Below are positions 37,948-47,188 of a DNA stretch of 64,000 nt, piece after piece. The DNA is from Planctomycetia bacterium. Lineage in GTDB: Bacteria; Planctomycetota; Planctomycetia; Gemmatales; Gemmataceae. Where the stretch lies: positions 1 through 64,000 of the forward strand of contig SXID01000250.1 of the NCBI GenBank assembly GCA_005772955.1. The letters are read 5' to 3'. How positions within the stretch are numbered: position 1 is the stretch's first letter; each line of letters begins with the position of its first letter. The position numbers were made by a program, and so were the translations under genes. The notes beneath the pieces were generated by a model. The model worked only from the letters and a program-made list of their open reading frames with translations, was not told the DNA's origin and did not search any database.

Positions 37948-38595
37948 ATGGCAGCATCGGATCTGGTTGTTGCGTTCACAGGCGCAAGCGGATCGCCCTA
38001 CGGGTTGCGGCTGGTGGAAGTGCTGCTCCGTGCCGGGCATAACGTACACTTGACCATCAGCACGGCCGCAGTCGAAGTGCTCGAAGCCGAAGCCGGGCGC
38101 ACGGTGCAACTCGGCGCGGATGCGTTCAACCCAACCGCGCTGTTCGGCCCGCGCGCGATTGATGTTACACGTCTCCATTACCACCATTTCCGCGATTTCC
38201 GGGCAGGCATCGCGAGCGGTTCCTTCCTCACTGGTGGGATGGTGATCTGCCCGTGCAGTCTCGGCACACTCGCGGCGGTTGCGCACGGCATCTCCGAGAA
38301 TCTGATCCACCGTGCCGCGGAGGTTCACCTCAAAGAGCGGCGGAGGTTGGTACTGGTGCCGCGTGAGACGCCGCTTGGCCTGATCGCACTCAAGAACATG
38401 GTCGCGGTGACAGAGGCCGGAGCGGTGGTACTCCCCGCGATGCCGGCGTTCTACACCCGACCGCAAAGCCTCGCGGACATGGTCGATTTCGTGGTCGGAC
38501 GCATCTGCGATCAGCTCGGGGTCGAACATGGATTGGTGCGGCGATGGGGTGAAGAACCTCCCCCGCTCCTTGAAGGGGAGTGGGGGACGCGATAG
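37948..38595 (+). CDS. ubiX: Flavin prenyltransferase UbiX
   Basis: VVAFTGASGSPYGLRLVEVLL; ICPCSLGTLAAVAHGISENLIHRAAEVHLKERRRLVLVPRETPL. Confidence 0.93.
   Translation: MAASDLVVAFTGASGSPYGLRLVEVLLRAGHNVHLTISTAAVEVLEAEAGRTVQLGADAFNPTALFGPRAIDVTRLHYHHFRDFRAGIASGSFLTGGMVICPCSLGTLAAVAHGISENLIHRAAEVHLKERRRLVLVPRETPLGLIALKNMVAVTEAGAVVLPAMPAFYTRPQSLADMVDFVVGRICDQLGVEHGLVRRWGEEPPPLLEGEWGTR
38556..38587. repeat. Short palindrome forming the C-terminal codons of ubiX
   Basis: acctcccccgctcc ttgaa ggggagtgggggac; codes EEPPPLLEGEWGTR*. Confidence 0.65.
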
Positions 38596-39816
38596 TTACA
38601 CCCCCGCGGCTTGCCCTGCTATGCGTGCCACTTCCTCGGGCAGTGGGGTGCGCTTGTAGCGGTACACCCCGTTGCCGAATTGAACTTCGGACTCCTCATC
38701 TGCTCGCATCTGCTCCGACACGCACAGCACGAACTTGCCCGGTGCGCCCTTCGCAAGGTTCTTGTAGTGCGTCTCGATGTCGCCTTTCCGCCAGAATCCG
38801 AACACCTCGACATACACTTCCTTCCCGGTCTTCACATGTGTCAGTTTGAAGTCGGGAACCCACGTGCTTGTGGGCAGCAGAATCGGGTGCGGGTCGGTGT
38901 CCAGAATCCAAGCTTTCACCTTCGTGGCGAACGTGTCCGCGAACATCTGCAACTCTGGCGGTGTGTACACGCCGAAGTCCGGAGTATGCGATTTCAGGCC
39001 GTCCAGGCCGGAGAGTTGAAACGTCTTCTCCTTGCGCTCCGCGCCCCAGCGGATGTTCGCGCGCAAGTCGAATGCTTTGCAGTGCAAGAGCGTCGGCAGG
39101 AACATCGCGAGTTGTAGTCCGTACTTGTTCGTGGACGAGAACAGCGAGAGCGGGCCGTCGAGCGTGAGTTTGTAGCTGTTGCCCGGCGTTTCCTGAATTG
39201 TGCAGATGAGGCGGTGAAACTTCACCGCCCGGAAGAGTTGCCGGAATCGCGCCGGGGTTTCGGCGTACACGCGAAGTTCCATCAGCGTGCAGCGAAGCAG
39301 TATCGACTGCACGAGCGCCACGTTGTAACGGTTGAGAAGTTGCGTCGCGGTGATGTCATCGAACGTGATGACTCGCTGTTCGTCCTTCAGGTCAGCGAAC
39401 AGACTGCGTTCCATCTGCCCCGGCGTGACTGCGAGGGACAGTTGTTCCGCGACCTCCTTCATGACGGAGGCGCGGTCGAACGGTTGCATCGCGTTCGCGG
39501 CTTCAGCGCGTGTGGTCGCCGCAGCCTTGAAGACGGCTTCGCGCAGCTGTTCCGGCGGGTGATCGGCGGAGACCTCGAACTCGCAGCGATCTTCGAGGAG
39601 CTTCGCGAGACCCGCGGGAAGCAAGCCGCGCGGCCCTTCGGGGATAAGATCAGCGAACTCTTCCTCGATCTCACCGCGAGTGCGTCCCGGCGAGCCGCGG
39701 TACGCGAGCAACAGTTGCTCCGCGAGCGCGACGAGGCTCTCGTCGTTGGGTTCGACGTAGAGCGGAACGAGTTTGTTCTTCGCGTGCCGCACGCGAACCA
39801 TCTTGCCTGTTAGCAT
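38596..39816 (-). CDS. DUF790 / Bax1-type nuclease (XPB partner)
   Basis: MLTGKMVRVRHAKNKLVPLYVEP; QLLNRYNVALVQSILLRCTLMEL; VPDFKLTHVKTGKEVYVEVFGFWRKGDIETHYKNL (PD-(D/E)xK-like). Confidence 0.85.
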   Translation of the reverse strand: MLTGKMVRVRHAKNKLVPLYVEPNDESLVALAEQLLLAYRGSPGRTRGEIEEEFADLIPEGPRGLLPAGLAKLLEDRCEFEVSADHPPEQLREAVFKAAATTRAEAANAMQPFDRASVMKEVAEQLSLAVTPGQMERSLFADLKDEQRVITFDDITATQLLNRYNVALVQSILLRCTLMELRVYAETPARFRQLFRAVKFHRLICTIQETPGNSYKLTLDGPLSLFSSTNKYGLQLAMFLPTLLHCKAFDLRANIRWGAERKEKTFQLSGLDGLKSHTPDFGVYTPPELQMFADTFATKVKAWILDTDPHPILLPTSTWVPDFKLTHVKTGKEVYVEVFGFWRKGDIETHYKNLAKGAPGKFVLCVSEQMRADEESEVQFGNGVYRYKRTPLPEEVARIAGQAAGV

Positions 39817-39837
39817 TTTGGGAAGCGATGAGGGAGG

Positions 39838-39906
39838 GAGGATGAAGGATGAGTAAAGGACCAAGACACGAAGCACGCCTTCTGTCTTGCTTCATCCTTC
39901 ATCCTC
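39838..39906. repeat. Palindromic element between the XPB and DUF790 genes
   Basis: gaggatgaaggatga ... ttcatccttcatcctc. Confidence 0.8.
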
Positions 39907-39922
39907 AATTCTTCAACCTTGG

Positions 39923-41305
39923 TTATTGGAATGCCCGGTGTTGCCGCCTTCGGTCGCTCACGAACTCTTCCGCGGTGTTCTTCGCGATCACTTCGTAGAG
40001 GATTGCTTGCTTTTCGCCGTACTTACGCAGGATGCGCCCGAGACGCTGCACGTTCTCGGTTGCGCTGCCGGTGCCGGAGAGCACGATACCCACGCTCGCT
40101 GCGGGCACATCAACACCTTCGTTGAGTACCTGACAGGTCACCACCGCATTGAACGCGCCCGAGTGGAAGTTGCTGAGGATCGCTTTACGCTCTTTCGGTT
40201 TGGTTTGGTTGGTCATCGCGGGAATGAGGTAGCGGCGGGCGACCTCGTACACGGTCGCGTTGTCCGCTGTGAAGATCAAGACGCGGTCGTTCGCATGCCG
40301 CACCAGGAGGTCTTCAAGCGCCTTGAACTTGCCGCTTGCGGCCTGGATGATCCGCTTTTGCTCGCGGAACGCGCGCATCGCCTTCCAGCCTTCGGGCGTC
40401 TTGCTGGCCTCGTACAGGAAGCGCCGGAAGCCGTCCATTCCGTTCATATTGATACCGCGATCGGCCGCGAACTTCTTGTACTCCTCGCGACAGTTGCGGT
40501 AGGTCTCTTCTTCGCTCGTTGTGAGTTCGACGAAGATGCGGCGCGTCTCGTATGGCGCGAGGTGGTCGCTCGCGTCACTGATGTCGAGCCGGTAGGAGAT
40601 CGGGCCGATGAGTTGCGGGAGCAACTGCTCGGCGCCGTCGGCGCGTTCGGGCGTGGCCGTCAGCCCGATGCGGAACGGCGCGAGGCTCGCGTTTGCGGCC
40701 TCGCTGAACGTTGCCCCGGGCAAGTGGTGACACTCGTCGAAGATCACCAGCCCGTAGCGGTTCGCCCAGCGTTCGAGGTGGATGTACGCCGAGTCGTAGG
40801 TGGTCACCGTGAGCGGCTTGTAGTTGAACTCGCCCGCGCCTACCATCCCCACTTCGACACCGAAGGACTGTTCCAGTTCACGCGCCCACTGCACCATCAG
40901 GTCGATCTTCGGTGTAACGACAATCGTAGGCCTGCTCACCTTCTCGATGCACAGGAACGCTGTGAACGTCTTGCCGGTGCCGGTCGGCATCACGATCACG
41001 CCGCGGCGCCCGTCCTTCATCCACGCGTTGACCGCCTCAGTCTGGTAGTCGCGCGCGGCACGCTCGGAGTTGAGCTTCCACCCCGCAGGTTCGTTCGCCC
41101 ACCCGCGAGCGGTGTCTTCGTAAGGGATCTTCTCGCGGATGAGTTGTTCCACGATGGAACGGTAGTGCCGACCCTGGGCGCGGTGCGCGCTGGTTCGCGG
41201 GTCGAACACCACCCCGGGCAGTTCGCCGAAGATGAACCCGTTCGGACCACCGGTCACCGTTACGGTTCCGCGGTCGTAACCCAGGAGGACAGGGGATTCG
41301 CTCAT
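39923..41305 (-). CDS. XPB/SSL2-type superfamily 2 DNA helicase
   Basis: RDYQTEAVNAWMKDGRRGVIVMPTGTGKTFTA; VIFDECHHLPG; GLTATPERADGAEQLL; GSATENVQRLGRILRKYGEKQAILYEVI. Confidence 0.9.
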   Translation of the reverse strand: MSESPVLLGYDRGTVTVTGGPNGFIFGELPGVVFDPRTSAHRAQGRHYRSIVEQLIREKIPYEDTARGWANEPAGWKLNSERAARDYQTEAVNAWMKDGRRGVIVMPTGTGKTFTAFLCIEKVSRPTIVVTPKIDLMVQWARELEQSFGVEVGMVGAGEFNYKPLTVTTYDSAYIHLERWANRYGLVIFDECHHLPGATFSEAANASLAPFRIGLTATPERADGAEQLLPQLIGPISYRLDISDASDHLAPYETRRIFVELTTSEEETYRNCREEYKKFAADRGINMNGMDGFRRFLYEASKTPEGWKAMRAFREQKRIIQAASGKFKALEDLLVRHANDRVLIFTADNATVYEVARRYLIPAMTNQTKPKERKAILSNFHSGAFNAVVTCQVLNEGVDVPAASVGIVLSGTGSATENVQRLGRILRKYGEKQAILYEVIAKNTAEEFVSDRRRQHRAFQ

Positions 41306-41457
41306 GCCGTGGATTATGACGCGGTGAACCTCCGTTGCCTAGCGCAGCCGGGCGCGTTGGGAAAGGTTCAGAAGAAGCGAAGCCGGCATCTTGACACATT
41401 CGACTCCGAGAGCGAACGTAACAGTACCTCACTTCACCTCGCCCTCGGAGCCACATC

Positions 41458-41862
41458 ATGTCTCCTCTCGCACTTCACGCGAACACGGCGTCCGACCTGA
41501 TGAACCCCGCGCCCGTTTCGCTGGTCGATACCGCGACGGTCGCGGAAGCGACCGCGTTCCTCACGGACCGGGGTTTCGGCGCAGCGGTGGTTATCAACCC
41601 CGGTGGGCACTCGGTCGGCGTCGTCTCGAAGACGGACCTCCTCCACCACGCCCGTCACCACGGCGGCACCCACCCAGCCGACATCACACCTGTGACTAGC
41701 GTGATGACGCCCGCAGTGTACACAATCCGCGTTGAGGCTCCCGCCCGGTCGGTAGTGGAGCAACTGCTCGAACTCAGCGTCCACCACCTGTTTGTGGTGG
41801 ACCCAAGCGGGGTCGTTGTAGGGGTCATCAGCCCTGTCGACGTGCTGAGGAAGTTGCGATGA
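41458..41862 (+). CDS. CBS domain pair protein
   Basis: ASDLMNPAPVSLVDTATVAEATAFLTDRGFGAAVVI; VMTPAVYTIRVEAPARSVVEQLLELSVHHLFVVDPSGVVVGVISPVDVL. Confidence 0.88.
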   Translation: MSPLALHANTASDLMNPAPVSLVDTATVAEATAFLTDRGFGAAVVINPGGHSVGVVSKTDLLHHARHHGGTHPADITPVTSVMTPAVYTIRVEAPARSVVEQLLELSVHHLFVVDPSGVVVGVISPVDVLRKLR

Positions 41863-41883
41863 TACCCGCGGTTGAAGACTCAC

Positions 41884-42042
41884 TTAGGGGAGATACGACG
41901 CCAAGTAGAAGACCAGAGCGATGCAGATCACGCCCAGGAACATCACAAGCCACGCCTGGAACATCCACGTGTACACGCGGCGGTATGGCGGTGCCGTCTC
42001 GGCAGTTTCTGGCGCAGTTTGCGGCTTCAGGGGCTGACTCAT
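41884..42042 (-). CDS. Small single-pass membrane protein (52 aa)
   Basis: Manual translation MSQPLKPQTAPETAETAPPYRRVYTWMFQAWLVMFLGVICIALVFYLASYLP*. Confidence 0.55.
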   Translation of the reverse strand: MSQPLKPQTAPETAETAPPYRRVYTWMFQAWLVMFLGVICIALVFYLASYLP

Positions 42043-42255
42043 TGAGTTCTCCGCAATCGATGAACACCACCTACCATCGGCTCTTTAACGCACTTGTTCC
42101 AGTCCGTGTTTGCTCGGGGTGGGTGGCCGACGGACGGACCAGGCCGATTTGTCGCTCCAGACCGGACATTCGTGAGCTACAATTGAAAAATCTGACCAGT
42201 CGGCACTCACGCCGGCCCTTTGACCTCGGCGACGCCTACTTCGGACGCGCGCGGA

Positions 42256-43773
42256 ATGCAACTGGATTCGACCGAAGAACTGGTGCAGACTCTCCGGGCC
42301 AGCGGGTTGTTCACCCCTGAACAGTTCTTGGTCGTGGCCCGCGACTTATCCACGTTCGGTGGCGACCTGAAACGGGGAATTCGGCACCTCCTCAAACGCG
42401 AACACGTCACCCACTACCAGCTCGGCAAGGTACTTCGCGGCAAGTCCGCAGAGTTGATCGTCGGTCCCTACATAGTACTCGACAAACTCGGAGAGGGTGG
42501 GATGGGGAAGGTGTTCCGGGCGTGGCACTCGCGCCGCGAGCGACTCGTGGCGCTGAAGGTGGTCCGTCCGTCGCAGGTGTCCAACCCGGTCGTTCGCGGT
42601 CGGTACGCACGCGAGGTGGAAGTCACCGGCAAACTGAATCACCCTAACATCGTTCGCGTGGAAGACGCGGGCGAGGCCAACGGGACGTTCTACCTCGCGA
42701 TGGAGTTTGTGGACGGTATCGACCTCGCGCGGATGATGCGAGACTACCGGCGGCTGGCAATTATTGAGGCATGCGAGTACACGCGTCAGGCCGCACTTGG
42801 GTTACAGCACGCCCACGAAGTTGGTATCGTCCACCGAGACGTGAAGCCGAGCAACATTGTGGTGGCTGGCGAGCGGCACCTGCCGCAGGCTACCGGACCG
42901 TCGCTGGTGAAGATCCTCGACCTCGGCTTGGCCCGCGCGATCGGCCCAGACGACATGCTCGTGCCCGGCCTGACCCGCGACCACAACGTCGTTGGCACGC
43001 CTGACTACATGGCCCCGGAGCAGGCCAAGCATTCAAAGTCGGTTGGCGCGCACGCTGACCTCTATTCGTTGGGCTGCACGCTGTACTTCTTGCTGACCGG
43101 GCAGACGCCGTTCCCGACCGGGAACGCGATCGAGAAGTTGATGGCGCATCAACACGAACAGCCCTCGCCACTCCAGGCGCTGCGGCCCGAAGTGCCGGCT
43201 GCGGTCGCCGAACTCGTGGCCCGGCTGATGGCCAAGAAGCCCTACGACCGGTTCGCAACCGCCGCCGAACTGGCCGTGGCGCTGGAACCTCACGCTCGCT
43301 ACCCCGACGGGTCCGTAAAGGTGCCCCTCGCACGAGACCGTGGCCGCGACACCGCGCCGCCCAGCGAGACCGTTCCCCCGGGTAGGACAGTCTCGGCTGA
43401 CGACAACGGATTGTCCATCGGGCCCGGACCGTTCCTAATCATCCCTCCGGTACCGGTGCCCGTGCCGCAACGGGTCGCCCCTTCCTACGACACGCCCCGC
43501 CCGCCTGGCCTGGAGGAAGCGTTCCCGGTCATCGAGCCAGGCACCGAGCACGCGTCCACGAAGCGGCATCCGCCTCCGCGACGTACTTCCCCACGGCCCG
43601 CGCCCGTCACGAGCCACGAACCGCACGCACTGAAGTGGGGGCTGATCGTGGTCGCGGTCGCGATTCTGGTGGCGCTTGGTGTATGGGCCGTGACGCTCGT
43701 ACTGGCCCCGGCGCCGACACAACCGGACCCGGACACCCGGACGAAGCCACCGGTCGCGACCACACCGTCCTGA
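42256..43773 (+). CDS. PknB-like serine/threonine protein kinase
   Basis: LGEGGMGKVFRAWHSRRERLVALKVVRPS; GIVHRDVKPSNIVV; ILDLGLARAI; C-terminal TM helix. Confidence 0.93.
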   Translation: MQLDSTEELVQTLRASGLFTPEQFLVVARDLSTFGGDLKRGIRHLLKREHVTHYQLGKVLRGKSAELIVGPYIVLDKLGEGGMGKVFRAWHSRRERLVALKVVRPSQVSNPVVRGRYAREVEVTGKLNHPNIVRVEDAGEANGTFYLAMEFVDGIDLARMMRDYRRLAIIEACEYTRQAALGLQHAHEVGIVHRDVKPSNIVVAGERHLPQATGPSLVKILDLGLARAIGPDDMLVPGLTRDHNVVGTPDYMAPEQAKHSKSVGAHADLYSLGCTLYFLLTGQTPFPTGNAIEKLMAHQHEQPSPLQALRPEVPAAVAELVARLMAKKPYDRFATAAELAVALEPHARYPDGSVKVPLARDRGRDTAPPSETVPPGRTVSADDNGLSIGPGPFLIIPPVPVPVPQRVAPSYDTPRPPGLEEAFPVIEPGTEHASTKRHPPPRRTSPRPAPVTSHEPHALKWGLIVVAVAILVALGVWAVTLVLAPAPTQPDPDTRTKPPVATTPS

Positions 43774-44014
43774 CAGGGGTCGGGATCGTCCCCGCGGTCA
43801 ATACCGGGCGACTCCAGACGCTCACTGACTCGGTCCCATGGCACCGGCCTCGTCGTGGCCTACCCGTCAGCGTATTTCCGAGACAAGGCTCCGCAGTTCA
43901 AGAAGGGCGGCGGACTGGGCAAGTTGTCGCAGTTCGCGGGCCGGTTCCAGACCGACACCGAGTTGAGCCTCCCTCAGTCCGGTTGCACTTTGACGCGGCA
44001 CTCATACCCGCGGC

Positions 44015-46351
44015 CTACTTCGTGCCTTGAATCGTGAGGAACACCGAACCGACCACCGTCTTGCCGTCGGAAGACTTCAGGTTGTAGCCCACCTGCATCT
44101 GCATCACTGGTTTGAGCGATTCGAATGTGATTTCAAGCGTGCGTCCGTCGGCCAGCAGCTTCGCGCTGCGAACGGGCACCTCGTCCTGACCTTCCGCATT
44201 CGCGTCTGACACCTTCCAGCGCTTCGAGCCGTAGTCCCCACTCCACCGGTAGTTCCACCACGCGCACCGGTAGTTCTCGACCGGCGCGACCGCTTTCGGG
44301 TCGAGCGCGCTGCTGAAGGTGAGGCGGATCGTGTTGCCTTTCACTTCCATCGCGGTTGGTACTTCGAGTGGCTTGCCCGTGTAGCGCACGCGCTGGAGAC
44401 AGCCGTCGGCCTGCGCTGCGGTCTGCCAGCCGTTCAGACCGCAGACGTAGAGGTGGGCGTCCGCGCCGAATCGCCCGCGACATACTCCCGAGAGAAACTG
44501 CACGTTTAGCGCCGCGACTCCGCCCTGCACGCCGCCGTTGGGCAACGCCTGGCGGAGGAGCACGAAGGGTCGGCAGCGACCGTAGGAGAAGTGCAGTGGC
44601 AGCCCCGCGAGTGGGCCGAACGTCTTGTCCGGCAACCACACCTGACCGCCGGCGGAGTTGTCCACTTCACGTGGCAGCCAACACAGCGGCGGGTCGAACG
44701 TGGTTGGCGGTGTGGTGCGGTGGTGACCGCGCATGTCGCCGTAGAAGCCACCTTTCTTGTACTCGTCGATACGCGTTGCCGGCATCCAGTTGCCTTCCTG
44801 GTCGGCCCCCGTGAGGATGCCCGTAGGCGACATGCCCATACCAATCGGGTGCCGAAACCCGGTCGAGAACACTTCGGACTTCTTCCCGTCCTTGCTGACT
44901 TTCAAGAGACACCCACCGGTTGGCGTGTCGGTGTCGCCGGTCTTGAAGAAGTAGAAGTTGCCCTCGGGGTCGGTTTCAAGACTGGTGTCGTAGGAGTGTT
45001 CGCCGCCGCCGCAGTGCCAGTCGTTGTTCACGCACTCGTAGAAGTCTGCCTCGCCATCGTTGTTGAGGTCGTGCAGACGCGTGAGTTGCCCGCGTTCGAG
45101 GACGATCACCTTGCCGTCAACCACTTTCAATCCGAGTGCGTGGTAGAGGCCGGTGGCGTAGCGTTGCCAGGAGCACGTGGTGGCTTTCTCGTCCACGGTA
45201 ACGAGCCACACGTCGCCGTGACAGGTGCAGACCGCAATGCGCCGGTCTGGAAGGAAGTCGAGACCAGTGCAGAAGAACAGCGCGCCGAAGCGGTTCTTGT
45301 AAGGGATCGTGAGCGTGTCGAGCGCGAACGGCCCGCTCTCGGCCCCGCGTTCGAGTTTGGTGACGATTGGTGCCCCCCACCGCTTCGGGCCGGCTTTCGT
45401 GAGCGCACCCAGGTCAGCCGGGTCCGGGAGTTTCGCGAGCGCCGCGATCAGCTTCTCTGTGTCCTTCGCTGCCACCTCAGCGACGCCAACCATCAGATGC
45501 GCCGGCTTTTCGCTCGGTCCGACGACGATGTTCACCGCGGTACCCACGTTCAGCCCGGCTTCGCCCGCGTGGCGGACCCACGCGAGCCGCACCCGCGCAC
45601 CAGTGCCCGAGGTGACAACCGAGAGTCCCTTCACATCGAATGTGGTCGAGTTCCCGCCGACGAGATCACAGAGGAAGCGGCTCGCCTCCGCGGTGCCGGG
45701 CGTGAGCGTGAGTGTTGACGTGATCAACCGGTAGCCGCCGATCGTGATGACATCGGGGCTTTCCAGAACCGCGCGCGTTCCCACGGTGTACTCGAGGATG
45801 ACGCGGTCGCCGTGAACGTGCAGTCCCTTGTATTGTGCCCACTCGCGCGGGATTGGAGACGTGATTCGCTTGATGCGAGCATCCCACTGTCCGCGAGGGT
45901 CGGCCCAGCCCGCAGCAACAGGCGCCGCGGTAGATAGCGTTCCTCTTGGTGTGGGCGTGTTCAGCAGCCCGAACCGGCGGTCGCTGTGGTTCAGGAATCC
46001 GCCGGTCCAGGTCGCGCTGAGTCGCATCGTGTTGCGGTCGAAGACGGCCGCTGCGTCACTCTTCTCGCCGAGCTTGACGACGAGCGCCTTGTAGACCGTT
46101 TCGTTCCCCTTATCGAATGGGTAGCGCATCGTGCAACCGAGAAACGGCCCGGTGTTCATCTCGCGGAACCGTGCGTCGGTCCAGTCCTTGTCGGTCATTT
46201 TCTCCCACGGCTCGGCTTTGCCGGTCGCGGGTCGCGGGGTCCAATCGGCGAGCGCCGGGTCGATCGCGGGCGGGACCGCTCGCGGTGCGGGGGCGACCGG
46301 TAACTCGGTGGCGGGCGTGGCGAGCAGCAGGGCGAGTAGCGAAGGAATCAT
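44015..46351 (-). CDS. Large secreted protein, DUF6797/beta-propeller-like
   Basis: Signal peptide; WEKMTDKDWTDARFREMNTGPFLGCTMRYP; FSTGFRHPIGMGMSPTGILTGADQEGNWMPATRI; DLNNDGEADFYECVNND. Confidence 0.8.
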   Translation of the reverse strand: MIPSLLALLLATPATELPVAPAPRAVPPAIDPALADWTPRPATGKAEPWEKMTDKDWTDARFREMNTGPFLGCTMRYPFDKGNETVYKALVVKLGEKSDAAAVFDRNTMRLSATWTGGFLNHSDRRFGLLNTPTPRGTLSTAAPVAAGWADPRGQWDARIKRITSPIPREWAQYKGLHVHGDRVILEYTVGTRAVLESPDVITIGGYRLITSTLTLTPGTAEASRFLCDLVGGNSTTFDVKGLSVVTSGTGARVRLAWVRHAGEAGLNVGTAVNIVVGPSEKPAHLMVGVAEVAAKDTEKLIAALAKLPDPADLGALTKAGPKRWGAPIVTKLERGAESGPFALDTLTIPYKNRFGALFFCTGLDFLPDRRIAVCTCHGDVWLVTVDEKATTCSWQRYATGLYHALGLKVVDGKVIVLERGQLTRLHDLNNDGEADFYECVNNDWHCGGGEHSYDTSLETDPEGNFYFFKTGDTDTPTGGCLLKVSKDGKKSEVFSTGFRHPIGMGMSPTGILTGADQEGNWMPATRIDEYKKGGFYGDMRGHHRTTPPTTFDPPLCWLPREVDNSAGGQVWLPDKTFGPLAGLPLHFSYGRCRPFVLLRQALPNGGVQGGVAALNVQFLSGVCRGRFGADAHLYVCGLNGWQTAAQADGCLQRVRYTGKPLEVPTAMEVKGNTIRLTFSSALDPKAVAPVENYRCAWWNYRWSGDYGSKRWKVSDANAEGQDEVPVRSAKLLADGRTLEITFESLKPVMQMQVGYNLKSSDGKTVVGSVFLTIQGTK

Positions 46352-46703
46352 CCGTCACCAGTGGAGCGTGGGGTGATGTGGCGTCGACACGCGGGGGGGG
46401 GCAGTTTACGCCATCTTCGACAGGCGGGCGAGCGCGGCCTGTGTGTTGCGAGCAACACGAGGCAATCGCACCACCGCAGGTGCACCACCTGCGACAAGGA
46501 CGCACTGATTATCCGCGAACGCAGGAGGGGAATGGAGAGCAATTCGCGGGGCGGTAATACGTCGTTACATTCGGGCGAGAAAGGAATTTGGTCGCTTCTT
46601 GCACCTACCGTAGCCGATAGGTATAGTATCTCCAACCGGTGGGGTTGTGGCGCTCGTGTCGGGTGTCAGCGCTACCGGAGGCACAGAACAAAGGGTTCCT
46701 CTC

Positions 46704-47048
46704 ATGCTGCGCGCCGCATTAGCGATCGCACTCGGATTCGCCGTGATCACGTTGGCTGGGACGTCGTTCTCGGCCAATGCCCAAGACAAGAAGGACGAAG
46801 TCAAGAAGCTCGAAGGCAAGCTGACTTGCACCAAGTGCGCTCTCAGCGAAACCGACAAGTGCGGCAACGCCCTGGTCGTGAAGGAAGGCGACAAGAAGGT
46901 CACGTACTACCTGAACGACAAGGGCGGCAAGGAAGCCTACCACGGCAAGTGCTGCAAGGCCGACGTGGACGCGACCGTGTCCGGCAAGATCACCGAGAAG
47001 GATAAGAAGAAGTTCATCAACGAGGCGAAGGTCGAACTCAAGAAGTAA
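46704..47048 (+). CDS. Small secreted Lys/Cys-rich protein (DUF6370-like)
   Basis: Signal MLRAALAIALGFAVITLAGTSFSANAQ; KLTCTKCALSETDKCGNALVVKEGDKKVTYYL...CC. Confidence 0.75.
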   Translation: MLRAALAIALGFAVITLAGTSFSANAQDKKDEVKKLEGKLTCTKCALSETDKCGNALVVKEGDKKVTYYLNDKGGKEAYHGKCCKADVDATVSGKITEKDKKKFINEAKVELKK

Positions 47049-47076
47049 GGTTGGCGGATGATCCCACAACACGCGA

Positions 47077-47103
47077 CGCCACCCGCGAGGGTGGCGTTTT
47101 GCG
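47077..47103 (+). terminator. Rho-independent terminator
   Basis: cgccaccc gcga gggtggcg ttttgcg, 29 nt after the CDS ending at 47048. Confidence 0.8.
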
Positions 47104-47188
47104 TTGGTGAACTGCGAAGGTGCGAGCGGCTTGTTTCGACTTCACGCCCCCCATGGCGTACCATAACGGTGCCAACAGGAGGACGTGC

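Noticed and set aside
39887-41500. 537-aa plus-strand ORF
   Set aside because: Antisense shadow of the XPB helicase; Arg/His-rich with no domain motifs, expected in high-GC DNA
43855-44037. 60-aa ORF (MAYPSAYFRDKAPQFKKGGGLGKL...) after the kinase at 42256
   Set aside because: Could be a remnant or frameshifted tail, but nothing in the sequence supports a specific call
46380-46560. Possible structured intergenic RNA upstream of the small secreted protein
   Set aside because: Only short local complementarity by eye; no convincing multi-stem fold
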